Shown here: positions 1 to 7,392 of the stretch, one piece after another
Layout of the letters: each line of letters opens with the position of its first letter
How positions within the stretch are numbered: the stretch's first letter is position 1
Assembly (NCBI GenBank): GCA_965247585.1
Contig: CBDFHC010000005.1
Location: forward strand, 1 to 64,000
DNA length: 64,000 nt
Reading direction: 5' to 3'
Origin: CBDFHC01 sp965247585
Lineage (GTDB): Bacteria; Chloroflexota; Dehalococcoidia; Lucifugimonadales; GCA-2712585
Position numbers and translations under genes: made by a program
Notes under the pieces: model-generated
What the model was told of the DNA's origin: nothing
Database searches by the model: none
The model's input: the letters and a program-made list of their open reading frames with translations, nothing else

Positions 1-408
1 ATCCACCAACGCCATGGCCACTGCCGTGCGCACCGAGCGCTCGAACAGCTTCCTCATGGCGTGCCGATGCCCTTTGTAGAACCGCCACAGAGTGTTGTGA
101 TCGGGATGCTGCCACCCGGTCAACCACAGGTACGGAATCTGGTCCCGGCAGGCCGTCTCCAGCTTCCGGCAGGAGCGCACACCGGTCATGAAGCCGTACA
201 GCCATACACTCAACAGTGCACGGGGATGGTAGGCTGGCGCTCCCAGGACCTCCCCGTCTATGTCCACGCCAAGCTCCGCCCAGGCATCTCGACCCACAGC
301 ATCGACGAACTCGGCGACGAACCGCGCCGGATGATCCAACGGCAACAACTCGTCAAGCGTCGGCGGCAACATCCACATCTGCTCTCGGCCCATCGGTCGA
401 AGCGGCAT
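1..408 (-). CDS. IS1182-family transposase, N-terminal part (cut by window edge)
   Basis: This frame is open from an ATG at 406-408 down to base 1 without a stop, giving 136 codons, so the gene continues outside the window. The protein begins MPLRPMGREQMWMLPPTLDE and runs through LPLDHPARFVAEFVD, YHPRALLSVWLYGFMTG and GWQHPDHNTLWRF. This is the DUF772-type N-terminal domain of IS1182/IS5-like transposases, which precedes the DDE catalytic domain. It would cut and paste its own element. A copy of a 23-bp sequence that recurs inverted at 1284-1306 lies about 100 bases upstream of the start (511-533) and is a candidate terminal repeat. The catalytic residues are not visible here. The family call is confident; completeness cannot be judged. 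Confidence 0.85.
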   Translation of the reverse strand, partial: MPLRPMGREQMWMLPPTLDELLPLDHPARFVAEFVDAVGRDAWAELGVDIDGEVLGAPAYHPRALLSVWLYGFMTGVRSCRKLETACRDQIPYLWLTGWQHPDHNTLWRFYKGHRHAMRKLFERSVRTAVAMALVD

Positions 409-510
409 ATCAGTATCCCCCCAATTGATCTCGCTTCGAAGGTACACCTGACGACATACCCATTGCCAGATCAGACTTCTGAGACAGGCTCAATTCAGTA
501 CACGTAGGCC

Positions 511-533
511 CACCAGACTTGACGAAATCAAGA
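511..533. repeat. 23-bp inverted repeat, left copy
   Basis: Bases 511-533 (starting caccagacttgac) are the exact reverse complement of 1284-1306. The pair encloses the GNAT gene. The left copy sits just upstream of the IS1182-type transposase, where the terminal repeat of that element would be expected. Confidence 0.8.
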
Positions 534-617
534 CCCTTCGTGATAAGGTTTAGCCTCGACATTTAGGCTACTATGCGCCAGAGGTGATATTCACCGCTGA
601 AACGTTCCGTCATCGAA

Positions 618-1055
618 ATGGCAGAGAGACTATCGACTATATCGATCAGGACGGCGACCGATGGCGATGCCGAAGTACTGTTTAGCCTCGCCGAAGAGTT
701 CGCTACATCATTCGTACCTGAGAGGGCAGCGTTTGAGATCGCGCTGGCTGACATCATTGGGACTGATAGTGCGAATCTGAGCGTTGCCGAGGTCAGCGGG
801 GAGGTCGTTGGGTATTGTCTCGGCTTCGATCACTACACGTTCTATGCAAATGGCAGAGTTGCTTGGGTCGAGGAGATCACGGTCAAAGAACCTTTGCGTA
901 GAAGGGGCATTGGCAAAGCGCTAATGGAGAGCTTTGAGGAATGGAGCAACAATAGGGGCAGTAAGCTGGTAGCGTTAGCTACTAGAAGAGCCGCCTCCTT
1001 TTATAGGAGTATTGGATATGAGGAGTCCGCGACGTTTTTTCGAAGGCTATTCTGA
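618..1055 (+). CDS. GNAT-family N-acetyltransferase
   Basis: The product is a 145-residue single-domain acetyltransferase that would move an acetyl group from acetyl-CoA to an amine. The substrate cannot be read from the sequence. The acetyl-CoA loop RRRGIGKALM lies at residues 94-103, after the beta-4 strand VAWVEEITVK. The C-terminal segment ASFYRSIGYE (126-135) is the usual GNAT beta-6/alpha-4 signature. The length is normal for the family and no signal peptide or membrane segment is seen. The gene stands alone between two perfect 23-bp inverted repeats, so it may be cargo carried between IS ends. Codon use is less GC-biased than in the core genes (many ATA, AGA and TTA-type codons), which fits transfer. 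RimI-like or antibiotic-acetylating roles are both possible. Confidence 0.85.
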   Translation: MAERLSTISIRTATDGDAEVLFSLAEEFATSFVPERAAFEIALADIIGTDSANLSVAEVSGEVVGYCLGFDHYTFYANGRVAWVEEITVKEPLRRRGIGKALMESFEEWSNNRGSKLVALATRRAASFYRSIGYEESATFFRRLF

Positions 1056-1607
1056 GTCTATTGCTATGCTCAACGTTTGCTCTCAGTGAACTGGAGGCCG
1101 CAGGGTCCTAGCCATCTCGCCCTGATACGGTCAATCCCACATGAGGAGACTCGAACAGTTCATCGGGAACGACGTGACACACCCATTGTGAGTCTGCTTT
1201 ACCGACCTGGCTTGAATGGACCCAAATCGACCGCCCACGAGTACCTGAGTTTTCCGTTGCTATTGCGTCCGCCGAATGAAGGTTCTTGATTTCGTCAAGT
1301 CTGGTGACCCCCCCCTCGACCATCTATGATACCATTCTGCTAAGTTTCAACTCGCCGACTGTGGTGGTCCAACCGGGCTCCTACCACGCCGCCACCACGG
1401 ACGTCGATGTGGACTCGCAGTGCGGCGGGGCCAAGCAGCGAGGACGCATCCCTGGGTTGGCTGCACCCCAAGGTCAGGGGCGAGTGACAACTGGTGGAGG
1501 GGGCGGCGCCGGTGGTCTCGGAGGACGTGGTGTTTGGGGGACACCGGCTGACCTGCAAGGGGGAGTTGTGCCTGGACCTGATCTCGTGGTAAGAGGAGAA
1601 CTGACAG
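1056..1607. other. Gene-poor gap with coding-like remnant
   Basis: No convincing intact gene is seen. Bases 1430-1580 read on the + strand as a plausible protein segment (LGWLHPKVRGE, a stop, then QLVEGAAPVVSEDVVFGG), ending at a TAA just before the lipoprotein gene. It has no start and one internal stop, so it is at best a decayed fragment of unknown family. The right copy of the 23-bp inverted repeat lies inside this gap. Confidence 0.4.
1284..1306. repeat. 23-bp inverted repeat, right copy
   Basis: This is the exact reverse complement of 511-533. No transposase is seen to its right, so it may be the end of a lost or internally deleted element, or the partner end that lets the 511-1306 segment move with the GNAT gene. 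Confidence 0.8.
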
Positions 1608-1877
1608 ATGACCATTTCCCGTGTGTTGTGCACCGCCCTGACCCTTCTCGTACTGCTCTCCACCGCGGCCTGCATGAGCAACAGCAAAGAGAGTGTGATC
1701 CGGGAGTATCTCGACTGTCAGGAAGAAAGGGACCCGAACTTTGAGCAGAGCATGATGATAATGTTCGCCGCCGCCGAGGACTTGGAAGATGCGAAGGAGC
1801 AGTATATCTACGTGAGCCAAGCCGCTGACTTGGAAGACCTGAAGGCGGCCCGAGACATGATGTGCGGCGATGGGTAA
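1608..1877 (+). CDS. Small lipoprotein of unknown function
   Basis: The product is 89 residues with a lipoprotein signal peptide: basic start (MTISR), hydrophobic core TALTLLVLLS and lipobox STAAC with the lipidated cysteine at residue 22. It should be exported and anchored to the cell membrane. The mature part is short, acidic and alpha-helix prone (QSMMIMFAAAEDLEDAKEQY) and carries a second Cys pair (C37, C86). A ribosome site AGGAGA sits nine bases before the ATG, which supports this start. I do not recognise the family. It stands alone; a 10-bp hairpin (1957-1992) follows about 80 bases downstream and could end its transcript. Confidence 0.6.
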   Translation: MTISRVLCTALTLLVLLSTAACMSNSKESVIREYLDCQEERDPNFEQSMMIMFAAAEDLEDAKEQYIYVSQAADLEDLKAARDMMCGDG

Positions 1878-1956
1878 TACTCCCGGACCCCTCTCTAGTC
1901 TTCCTCTTCATCCCTATCTCAACCCCGGGCGGGGCTAGCTGGACAAAGGACAAGCA

Positions 1957-1992
1957 GGACGTGGGCAGCGGCCTCAAACCCCGCCCACGTCC
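1957..1992. terminator. Possible hairpin terminator after the small lipoprotein gene
   Basis: GGACGTGGGC (1957-1966) pairs perfectly with GCCCACGTCC (1983-1992) across a 16-base loop. There is no T-run after it, so a factor-independent role is doubtful. Confidence 0.3.
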
Positions 1993-2016
1993 CTTCTCGG
2001 GCAAGAGGCAGGCTGC

Positions 2017-2346
2017 TCAAGAGCCTGCAACTACAGCGTCACCTCCCACCGGAAAGTTCGTAAATCGGTACGCCTTGGCCCGCTTTTTTCTGGCCTCGTT
2101 GTAATGTATTACAAACCGCCTCGGCTCCATCCAACTAATCAACTCTCCGAGATGAGGCCATGCCGTTGGGGAACCTGCTGAAATGAGCCACCGGTACCTG
2201 CCAATGTAGGCTATCAGCTTACGGTCTATATAAAACGATAGCGAGGGGCCTCTTGGGTCTGCGGGCCAGTTGGCTCCCCTATAGGGTATTTCCAGAGTTC
2301 TCGGTACGATACCCTCAGGCCCACCACCTCTACCTGAACACAACAC
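2017..2346 (-). CDS. Hypothetical protein, weakly supported
   Basis: This 109-residue frame has protein-like composition in its central part (SLSFYIDRKLIAYIGRYRW, then EPRRFVIHYNEARKKRAKAY), with alternating hydrophobic strands and a basic C-terminal helix. The first 15 residues look less natural, so the true start may be internal. It is divergent from the 2371 gene, with only 24 bases between the two possible starts. I do not recognise the family. It could be a real small gene or an antisense shadow in a region without other coding signal. Confidence 0.35.
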   Translation of the reverse strand: MLCSGRGGGPEGIVPRTLEIPYRGANWPADPRGPSLSFYIDRKLIAYIGRYRWLISAGSPTAWPHLGELISWMEPRRFVIHYNEARKKRAKAYRFTNFPVGGDAVVAGS

Positions 2347-2370
2347 CTGGCCGTCCTGAGACGAGGGAAT

Positions 2371-3111
2371 ATGGTGAGAGATTTTGTTCCGGCCTACATA
2401 CGAGAGCAGATTCTAAACGCAAAGCCGCCCGATGGCTGCTGTGTCCCTGAGGGTTCGATTCCCGCCTTAGCAGAAGGTCACTTCACCTCCGCTCGCGCCG
2501 CAACCGTCGGCATTAACCCGCATGGATCGTGGAACCGTAATGACTTCTTGCCCAAAGAACGCTTGACCTTAGACGGCGACGACTTAGACGAACAATTCCT
2601 GAACCGGGTGTGGGAAGAGAAAACACGATACTTCGAGCGCAAGACTTACCGGTACTTCACCGTGTTGGAGCCGATTCTCAGGGCGTGTGGAGCCACTTAC
2701 GGCGGCAAATATGGCATTGATCGACCGGACTTGGCTTGTTCTCTGGACCTGGTCCAATGGCCCACGGATCCCCTATGGAGCAAATTGCCAAAGGAATGCT
2801 CGGTTGATGCTCAAAGCAAGCTGCTCAGTGACGGCGCTGCGTTCTTTGAGAAAATTCTGCAAGAAAACGAGAACCTAGAATTGCTGCTGGGCAACGGCAA
2901 GACCGTCGTAGAGCTGATCGAGCGGACGTTTAAGGTGCGATTCGACAAATGGAAGGTCGATGAACTCGGCGTTCATGTCTACTGTGGGGACTTGATGGGC
3001 AAGCGGTTCATCGGTTGGAGCACTTTCTTGTCAAATTCACGGATGAACAGAGCCCAAAGAGCAGAGTTAGCACGCCTCGTAGGCGAGTTGAGTCGGGAGG
3101 GCTGCCCTTAG
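2371..3111 (+). CDS. Hypothetical protein, possible uracil-DNA-glycosylase-like fold
   Basis: The product is 246 residues, soluble, with no signal peptide. Residues 43-52 read AATVGINPHG, resembling the G-x-N-P motif that opens the active site of the uracil-DNA-glycosylase superfamily. The central LDLVQWPTDPLW and the strand-plus-loop LELLLGNGKTVVEL are placed where that fold has its beta strands. A C-terminal HVYCGDLMGKRFIGWSTFLSN could stand in for the second active-site loop, but the usual HPS triplet is absent. A nucleobase or nucleic-acid role is therefore only a suggestion. A ribosome site GAGGGA lies just upstream of the ATG. The gene stands alone, flanked by 13-bp inverted matches of doubtful meaning (2105-2117, 3214-3226). 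Confidence 0.6.
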   Translation: MVRDFVPAYIREQILNAKPPDGCCVPEGSIPALAEGHFTSARAATVGINPHGSWNRNDFLPKERLTLDGDDLDEQFLNRVWEEKTRYFERKTYRYFTVLEPILRACGATYGGKYGIDRPDLACSLDLVQWPTDPLWSKLPKECSVDAQSKLLSDGAAFFEKILQENENLELLLGNGKTVVELIERTFKVRFDKWKVDELGVHVYCGDLMGKRFIGWSTFLSNSRMNRAQRAELARLVGELSREGCP

Positions 3112-3347
3112 GTGCTTCCATATGGCTGCGGTACGTCGTCCTCTGTGTAAGCATCCCCGGAATGGCCGACTTTACTTTCTATCTACCCGTTACAGTGAAA
3201 CCACCCACTCAAAGGTTTGTAATACAGTACCGCACAGCCCACGTATTGAGACTCGGACCCGTCATCAGGCCGTTCGGCGTCAGATCAACGAGCTGGCGAC
3301 GCCAAACCAGCTAGGATATGCGACCGTCTCCGTTCGCTGCATCCAAA

Positions 3348-3530
3348 TCAACCGCCCAGGAGTACCGCAGGTTTTTGTGTCGGTTGCATCTGGTCCATGC
3401 TGAAGATGGTGAAGGGGACCAGGAACAGGGCCACCACCACACAGACCACCCCCAGGGCGGGTTCGTTAATATCCTGGAAGAAATAGTCCGCCAGCCAGAC
3501 CACCGCCAGGAGAGCGGCGAGACATACGAT
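3348..3530 (-). pseudogene. Small two-TM protein gene, 3' part, split by IS3 copy 1
   Basis: Read on the minus strand, the segment continues in frame from the short 5' piece at 5079-5096 if the IS (3531-5078) and one copy of the 9-bp direct repeat are removed. The restored protein has 63 residues, starting MNPIVCLAALLAVVWLADYF, with two membrane spans (about residues 3-20 and 31-47) and a short hydrophilic tail ending QPTQKPAVLLGG. Its ATG overlapped the stop of the Zot-like ATPase gene (ATGA at 5096-5093), so it was the last, translationally coupled member of that operon. The split leaves only about eight codons on the promoter side, so the gene should be inactive. Small membrane proteins next to Zot-type ATPases are commonly virion or assembly proteins. 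Confidence 0.75.
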
Positions 3531-3640
3531 TGTAGACCGTCAGCGATAATGGGACACGTGAGAGGGGTAGAAAACCCGAGAGTCTGAGAGTGGTGAGAGC
3601 TCCTGAAGTGAGGGTAGAGTACCTCATGAAAGGAGCAGCG

Positions 3641-4048
3641 ATGTCCCAGTCAGACGCCAGCAAGGCCGAGGCCGCCGATCAACGGTCGGAGCAGACTAGG
3701 TCCTTCGTTCGACGAGTTAGAGCGGCTACCCGGCGCAAATACACCCCGGAAGAGAAGATCCGTATCGTGCTGGAGGGCTTCCGCCGCGAGGTCACCGTGA
3801 ACGACCTGTGCCGGCGGGAGGGTATCAAGCCCCACTCCTACTACTCGTGGACCAAGGAGTTCATGGAGGCGGGCAGGGAGCGGCTGTCCCGTGACACGGT
3901 GCGCGATGCCACCCGGCAGGAGATCCAGGATCTCAAGCGGGAGAACGGCGAGCTCAAGCAGCTGGTAGCCGAGCTATCCCTCGAGGTCTACCGTCTGAAA
4001 AAAACGGCCATACCAATGCCCCAGAACGGCGTCGGTACCAGCGGATGA
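3641..4048 (+). CDS. IS3-family transposase OrfA
   Basis: OrfA is the DNA-binding half of an IS3 transposase. I chose the ATG at 3641, which has AAAGGAG just upstream. The protein has 135 residues. After an acidic N-terminus, RRKYTPEEKIRIVLEGFRRE and the following VNDLCRREGI-KPHSYYSW form the helix-turn-helix. A C-terminal leucine-zipper-like helix (EIQDLKRENGELKQLVAEL) serves dimerisation. Its stop overlaps the OrfB start (ATGA, 4045-4048). An A7 run at 3998-4004 lies in frame upstream, and the -1 frame from it is open into OrfB, so a fused OrfAB could be made by slippage. Confidence 0.85.
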   Translation: MSQSDASKAEAADQRSEQTRSFVRRVRAATRRKYTPEEKIRIVLEGFRREVTVNDLCRREGIKPHSYYSWTKEFMEAGRERLSRDTVRDATRQEIQDLKRENGELKQLVAELSLEVYRLKKTAIPMPQNGVGTSG

Positions 4049-5028
4049 GCGCCGTTGAGAAGGCGACGGTCCTGGCCAGTGTAGCCGCATCACCGCTGGC
4101 CAAGCGTCGGGTGCTCAGAGACCTGGGTGTTCCCAAGAGCACCTACTATCGGTGGTTGATGCGACAACAACATCAACAAGGTCTCGAGGACCGACCTGGA
4201 GCCAGCGCTCCACCGTGGAACCGCCTTAGACCTCAGGAGGAACGGTCGATCCTGGAAGCGGCCAGGGAGATGCCGGAGCTAAGTAGCCGCCAGTTGGCAG
4301 CGTGGTCTACAGACAACCTGGCCTTCGCTGTATCCGAGTCCACTGTGTATCGCATCCTGTGCAGAGAAGGTCTTGTGAAGTCACCCGAGATGCAGCTCAA
4401 GGCCGGCAAAGAGTACCATCGCAAGACCAGCGGCCCTCACCAGATGTGGGCTACCGACGCCTCCTACTTCAAGGTGATCGGTTGGGGCTACTACTACCTG
4501 GTCACCGTGATGGACGACTACTCCCGCTTCATACTGGCCCACAAGCTCCAGCGGGACATGACCACCGACTCTCTCATCGAGGTGGTCCAAGAGGCCGTGG
4601 ACAAGACCGGCATGACTGAGGTCCCAGTGGCCGACCGGACCAGCCTGCTGAGCGATAACGGCTCAGGTTATGTGTCCCGTGGCTTCAGAGACTACCTGCA
4701 CCTGGTGGGAATCAAGCACATTCTGGCCGCGCCGTTCCACCCTCAGACCAATGGCAAGCTCGAGCGCTATCACCAGAGTATCAAGCGGGACGTCAAACAG
4801 GTCCCCTACGAGATGCCTTCTGCCCTGGAAGCAGCAATCGCCGCCTTCGTGGCCTACTACAACTACCGGCGCTATCACAAGGCGCTGGGCAACGTGACGC
4901 CCGCAGACATGCTCAACGGAAGGCGGGAGCAGATCCTCCAACGGAGAAAGGAGGTGCAGGTCCAGACGTTAGAACGGCGAAGACGCTACAACAAGACCCT
5001 CAGGGAGCTCCCACGCAGCTCTTCATAA
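4045..5028 (+). CDS. IS3-family transposase OrfB (DDE integrase core)
   Basis: OrfB is 327 residues and carries out strand transfer of the element. The N-terminal HTH_21-like region (LSSRQLAAWSTDNLAFAVSE and VYRILCREGLVKSP) precedes the rve catalytic core. The catalytic triad is visible as D in MWATDASYFK, D in LLSDNGSGYVS and E in TNGKLERYHQS. The C-terminal NYRRYHKALGNVTPADML is typical of the family. All three acidic residues are present and the frame is intact, so the copy may still be active. It is translationally coupled to OrfA by ATGA. Confidence 0.9.
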   Translation: MSAVEKATVLASVAASPLAKRRVLRDLGVPKSTYYRWLMRQQHQQGLEDRPGASAPPWNRLRPQEERSILEAAREMPELSSRQLAAWSTDNLAFAVSESTVYRILCREGLVKSPEMQLKAGKEYHRKTSGPHQMWATDASYFKVIGWGYYYLVTVMDDYSRFILAHKLQRDMTTDSLIEVVQEAVDKTGMTEVPVADRTSLLSDNGSGYVSRGFRDYLHLVGIKHILAAPFHPQTNGKLERYHQSIKRDVKQVPYEMPSALEAAIAAFVAYYNYRRYHKALGNVTPADMLNGRREQILQRRKEVQVQTLERRRRYNKTLRELPRSSS

Positions 5029-5078
5029 TAATAACCTTCTCGGGTCCTAATCTGTCCCACTTGTGCTGATTGCCAACA

Positions 5079-5096
5079 ACATACGATGGGGTTCAT
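5079..5096 (-). pseudogene. 5' stub of the IS3-split small membrane gene
   Basis: ATG at 5096-5094 overlaps the TGA of the ATPase gene (5095-5093). The stub encodes MNPIVC and then runs into the IS right end. The remainder of the gene is at 3348-3530. Confidence 0.7.
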
Positions 5097-6112
5097 TCCG
5101 GCATCCGCGCGAAGAACTTCCCCCCGTCTTTCCACGTCTCGTGCCCGTTCGCCTCGAGCCATACGGCGAAGGTGGGCAGGTTCGTAATGGAGGGCTCGAA
5201 CTTCTTGGCGGTGGTCAGGTGGGCGAGCAGGTCAAAGGATCCTCCCGCGTGCCGGAAAAGGTACTCTTCCAGCGTTTCTGCCGGCGCCATGTCCGGTACG
5301 CTGACCAGCTGCGGCGCCACCGGCTTGGGCAGGTCCCACTGGCTTTCAATCATCTGGTCCCGGGTGGAAGAGTTGATGGCCGCCACCAGCTCACCGGTAT
5401 CGTAGGTACCCCACACGGCATCCGTGCCCGTCAGGTCGTTGTACCAGTCCCACTCCCGTTTATCCGGCGGCCACTTTTTGCGATGGTCCTTGCCGGTCCA
5501 CTGCCCCCAGAAATCGTGGTACCAGAGACGGACTCCGCGACCGCCCCAGAACTTCTCGCAGCGTATGAAGAGGTCCACCTGCATCAGCAGTTGGTAGTCG
5601 ATCACCTGGGGAAATTGAGTTGTGAAACACACCTCAATGTTGCGCTTCCGGATCTGGGTGAGGAAGTTGGAGAAGTCCACATTAACGGCTGCCAGGCTGC
5701 GCCGGTTGGGGAAGGCGGAACCCACCTCGTCGACGCATATAAAGAGGTTGCGCGCCTGTTCTGGGAATTTGATCAGGTCATCCAACAAGTAGGGATCGGA
5801 GCGGTCCGCAAAGCTGACGCGGTAGTTGGACACCACTCGCTTCCGCGCCCCATTGGGCATCCGGAATTTGGCGAAGCGGCTCTTTTGCATCCGGGCCAGG
5901 GCCGTCATTGCCAGCGTTTTACCCTCGCCGCGGCGTCCCATCAAAAAGAGGACTAGAGGCCGGTCATTAAACCCCGGCGCCTTGTCTACTCCAATCACGC
6001 TATCCAGATCTGCGGGAGGTCGAGTGGTCTGAGGCTGACACCAGCCAGACGTTGCCTCACGGCGCAGCTGGCGGGACACGGCCCTGGCATGGCTCTCTAT
6101 GGTGTCGATCAT
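5093..6112 (-). CDS. Zot-like P-loop ATPase
   Basis: The product is 339 residues. The Walker A motif GRRGEGKT is at 59-66, preceded by the strand RPLVLFLM. Walker B NLFICVDEVG is at 122-131, and a sensor-like TTQFPQ follows at 164-169. This order and the text between (NFLTQIRKRNIEVCFTTQ) match the zonula-occludens-toxin/pI family, the assembly ATPases that drive filamentous phage extrusion. Unlike classical pI there is no C-terminal membrane anchor, so it may need the neighbouring membrane proteins to reach the membrane. It is the fifth gene of a tightly packed leftward operon; it overlaps the 175-aa gene by ATGA and the split 63-aa gene by ATGA. A packaging ATPase of a non-filamentous membrane virus is the main alternative. 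Confidence 0.75.
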   Translation of the reverse strand: MIDTIESHARAVSRQLRREATSGWCQPQTTRPPADLDSVIGVDKAPGFNDRPLVLFLMGRRGEGKTLAMTALARMQKSRFAKFRMPNGARKRVVSNYRVSFADRSDPYLLDDLIKFPEQARNLFICVDEVGSAFPNRRSLAAVNVDFSNFLTQIRKRNIEVCFTTQFPQVIDYQLLMQVDLFIRCEKFWGGRGVRLWYHDFWGQWTGKDHRKKWPPDKREWDWYNDLTGTDAVWGTYDTGELVAAINSSTRDQMIESQWDLPKPVAPQLVSVPDMAPAETLEEYLFRHAGGSFDLLAHLTTAKKFEPSITNLPTFAVWLEANGHETWKDGGKFFARMPE

Positions 6113-6636
6113 CCGTTGGCTCCCGCTACCTTCTCTCCAGATGAGGTCCCGTTGCTGTTGTCTGGCAGCATCCGCTGCAGAAATGCGGGGTTGCGCGCCA
6201 TCTCTTTCATATGGTCCCTCTCCGCCCTCATCATCCGCTCGGCCTCCCTGCGCCCTTCCCGCCCCACGGCGATGCGGCCATGCAGTCGGATCCAGTTCAT
6301 TTTCCGGTGGTCAACAACCCCGTACTCGGCTACGTCAAGCTGCATCATTTCGTTCAGATAGAGACTCAGATCCCCCTCGCTGTAGAACATAGTGCGAGGT
6401 AAATACTCAGTCTCGAAAACCGAACCCGTCAGCATATCCCGCACGAAGGAGGGATTGCCGGCGGGCTGGCCCGGGCGAATCATCAGGTCGCCAACGCTGG
6501 CGTTTCCACGGCTGTGGCCATTGGTGGGCTGCTGACCGTTTTCGGCGTTAACCTCGGTTGGGCCTACGGTCAGCTCCGGCCCCGCGCTGCCATCATCAAA
6601 GGCATCGTCCGACTGCGACTGCCCGTTTGTTGCCAT
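6109..6636 (-). CDS. Hypothetical soluble protein of the Zot operon
   Basis: The product is 175 residues with no membrane segment. The first 55 residues are a low-complexity, Asn/Gly/Ser-rich acidic linker. Residues 60-130 look folded (FVRDMLTGSVFETEYLPRTM and LSLYLNEMMQLDVAEYGVVD). The C-terminal third is a charged helix rich in Arg, Glu and Met (REGRREAERMMRAERDHMKE), a likely coiled coil. It lies three bases after the 250-aa membrane gene and overlaps the ATPase start by four bases, so the three are co-translated. I do not recognise the family. An adaptor between ATPase and membrane partner is a reasonable guess from position only. Confidence 0.65.
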   Translation of the reverse strand: MATNGQSQSDDAFDDGSAGPELTVGPTEVNAENGQQPTNGHSRGNASVGDLMIRPGQPAGNPSFVRDMLTGSVFETEYLPRTMFYSEGDLSLYLNEMMQLDVAEYGVVDHRKMNWIRLHGRIAVGREGRREAERMMRAERDHMKEMARNPAFLQRMLPDNSNGTSSGEKVAGANG

Positions 6637-6639
6637 TTA

Positions 6640-7392
6640 TCAAGGTCCTCCGGGTGGCTTTTGGGATGCGCTCACCAGGAAAATAAGGGCTATGGGCATG
6701 GCGATGGCCATTATCACCAACCCCCCAGTTTTCACCTTTTCCCAGGTGGCGCCGTCACGGGATTGAAGGCGCTGCTTCTGGACGTGCATCTGCATCGTCT
6801 CGTAGAAATAGTTGGCGGTCTGCATGTGCCCCGAGAGGATAGGCCCGCTGGAGCCACCAGGGCCGCCATGCCCATTCTGCTGTTGCTTCACCGCCTCCAC
6901 CAGGTGGCCTCGGGCCGGCTCTACCAGCTCACTATGGATAACGGGGGTTACCTTCCACTGGCCGGCCCCATTCTCCGCCGCGTTATGGTTGCGCCGAAGA
7001 GTCCAATAGGGTTGCTGGAGACATTTAAGCCCCAGCAGGAAGCCGGGGGCGAAGCCGGCGGGGCCGAAGAATACCCCGATGACAATGCCGCCAAAGGCGT
7101 TGGCCCCGATGCTGCTGGCGATGATGAACCAGAGCAGCCCCACCATCCCCATCCCCACTAAACCCCAGAGGAAGGCCGGCCCCAGGGAGGTGGCGATATG
7201 GCGGGCTCGAATGTCCAGGTTATCGCGCAGCACTTGCTGCGGCAGCTGAGCGCGCCAGGTGGTGTGGTCGCCATAGACTGTGACGATCTCAAAGCCACCC
7301 TTGTCAGGCCAGTCAAAGGTCTCACGGCTGCTCTTATCCAGCTTCGCCACAGCACGGCGCCAATCATCCCGGAGGCCCGCCACAGAGACCAT
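6640..7392 (-). CDS. Membrane protein of the Zot operon (about three TM segments)
   Basis: The product is 250 residues. An N-terminal soluble part of about 70 residues is followed by two close hydrophobic spans (FLWGLVGMGMVGLLWFIIAS and GGIVIGVFFGPAGFAPGFLL). A central cytosolic or periplasmic stretch has a Gly/Gln-rich linker (QQQNGHGGPGGSSGP). A final span (GLVIMAIAMPIALIFLVSAS) lies near the C-terminus. The start overlaps the previous stop as TAATG (7394-7390), which shows coupling. The same segment HMQTANYFYETMQMHV, close before the last span, resembles ERRYFYETAYLKIIG before the TM of the upstream 159-aa protein, so the two may share a membrane-proximal helix. Function unknown. Confidence 0.65.
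   Translation of the reverse strand: MVSVAGLRDDWRRAVAKLDKSSRETFDWPDKGGFEIVTVYGDHTTWRAQLPQQVLRDNLDIRARHIATSLGPAFLWGLVGMGMVGLLWFIIASSIGANAFGGIVIGVFFGPAGFAPGFLLGLKCLQQPYWTLRRNHNAAENGAGQWKVTPVIHSELVEPARGHLVEAVKQQQNGHGGPGGSSGPILSGHMQTANYFYETMQMHVQKQRLQSRDGATWEKVKTGGLVIMAIAMPIALIFLVSASQKPPGGP

Larger units (their letters stand above)
3531..5078 (+). mobile_element. IS3-family insertion sequence, copy 1
   Basis: The element is 1548 bp with TG...CA ends. The left end (TGTAGACCGTCAGCG...ATGGGACA) matches the inverted right end (TGTTGGCAATCAGCAC...GTGGGACA) imperfectly. It carries overlapping OrfA and OrfB. It is flanked by the 9-bp direct repeat acatacgat at 3522-3530 and 5079-5087, which is longer than the 3-5 bp usual for IS3. 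A second, diverged copy lies at 23478-25024, which lets the ends be placed by comparison. Confidence 0.85.

Noticed and set aside
1430..1580. Possible protein fragment VVSEDVVFGGHRL
   Set aside because: No start, one internal stop and no recognised family; listed only as a remnant within the gap.
2105..3226. 13-bp inverted match (tgtattacaaacc / ggtttgtaataca) around the 2371 gene
   Set aside because: Short, not at clear element ends and with no transposase; could be chance in this length.
5063..5956. 297-aa plus-strand open frame
   Set aside because: It is antisense to the Zot-like ATPase, whose strand has Walker motifs and operon overlaps. The plus frame has no recognisable domain.
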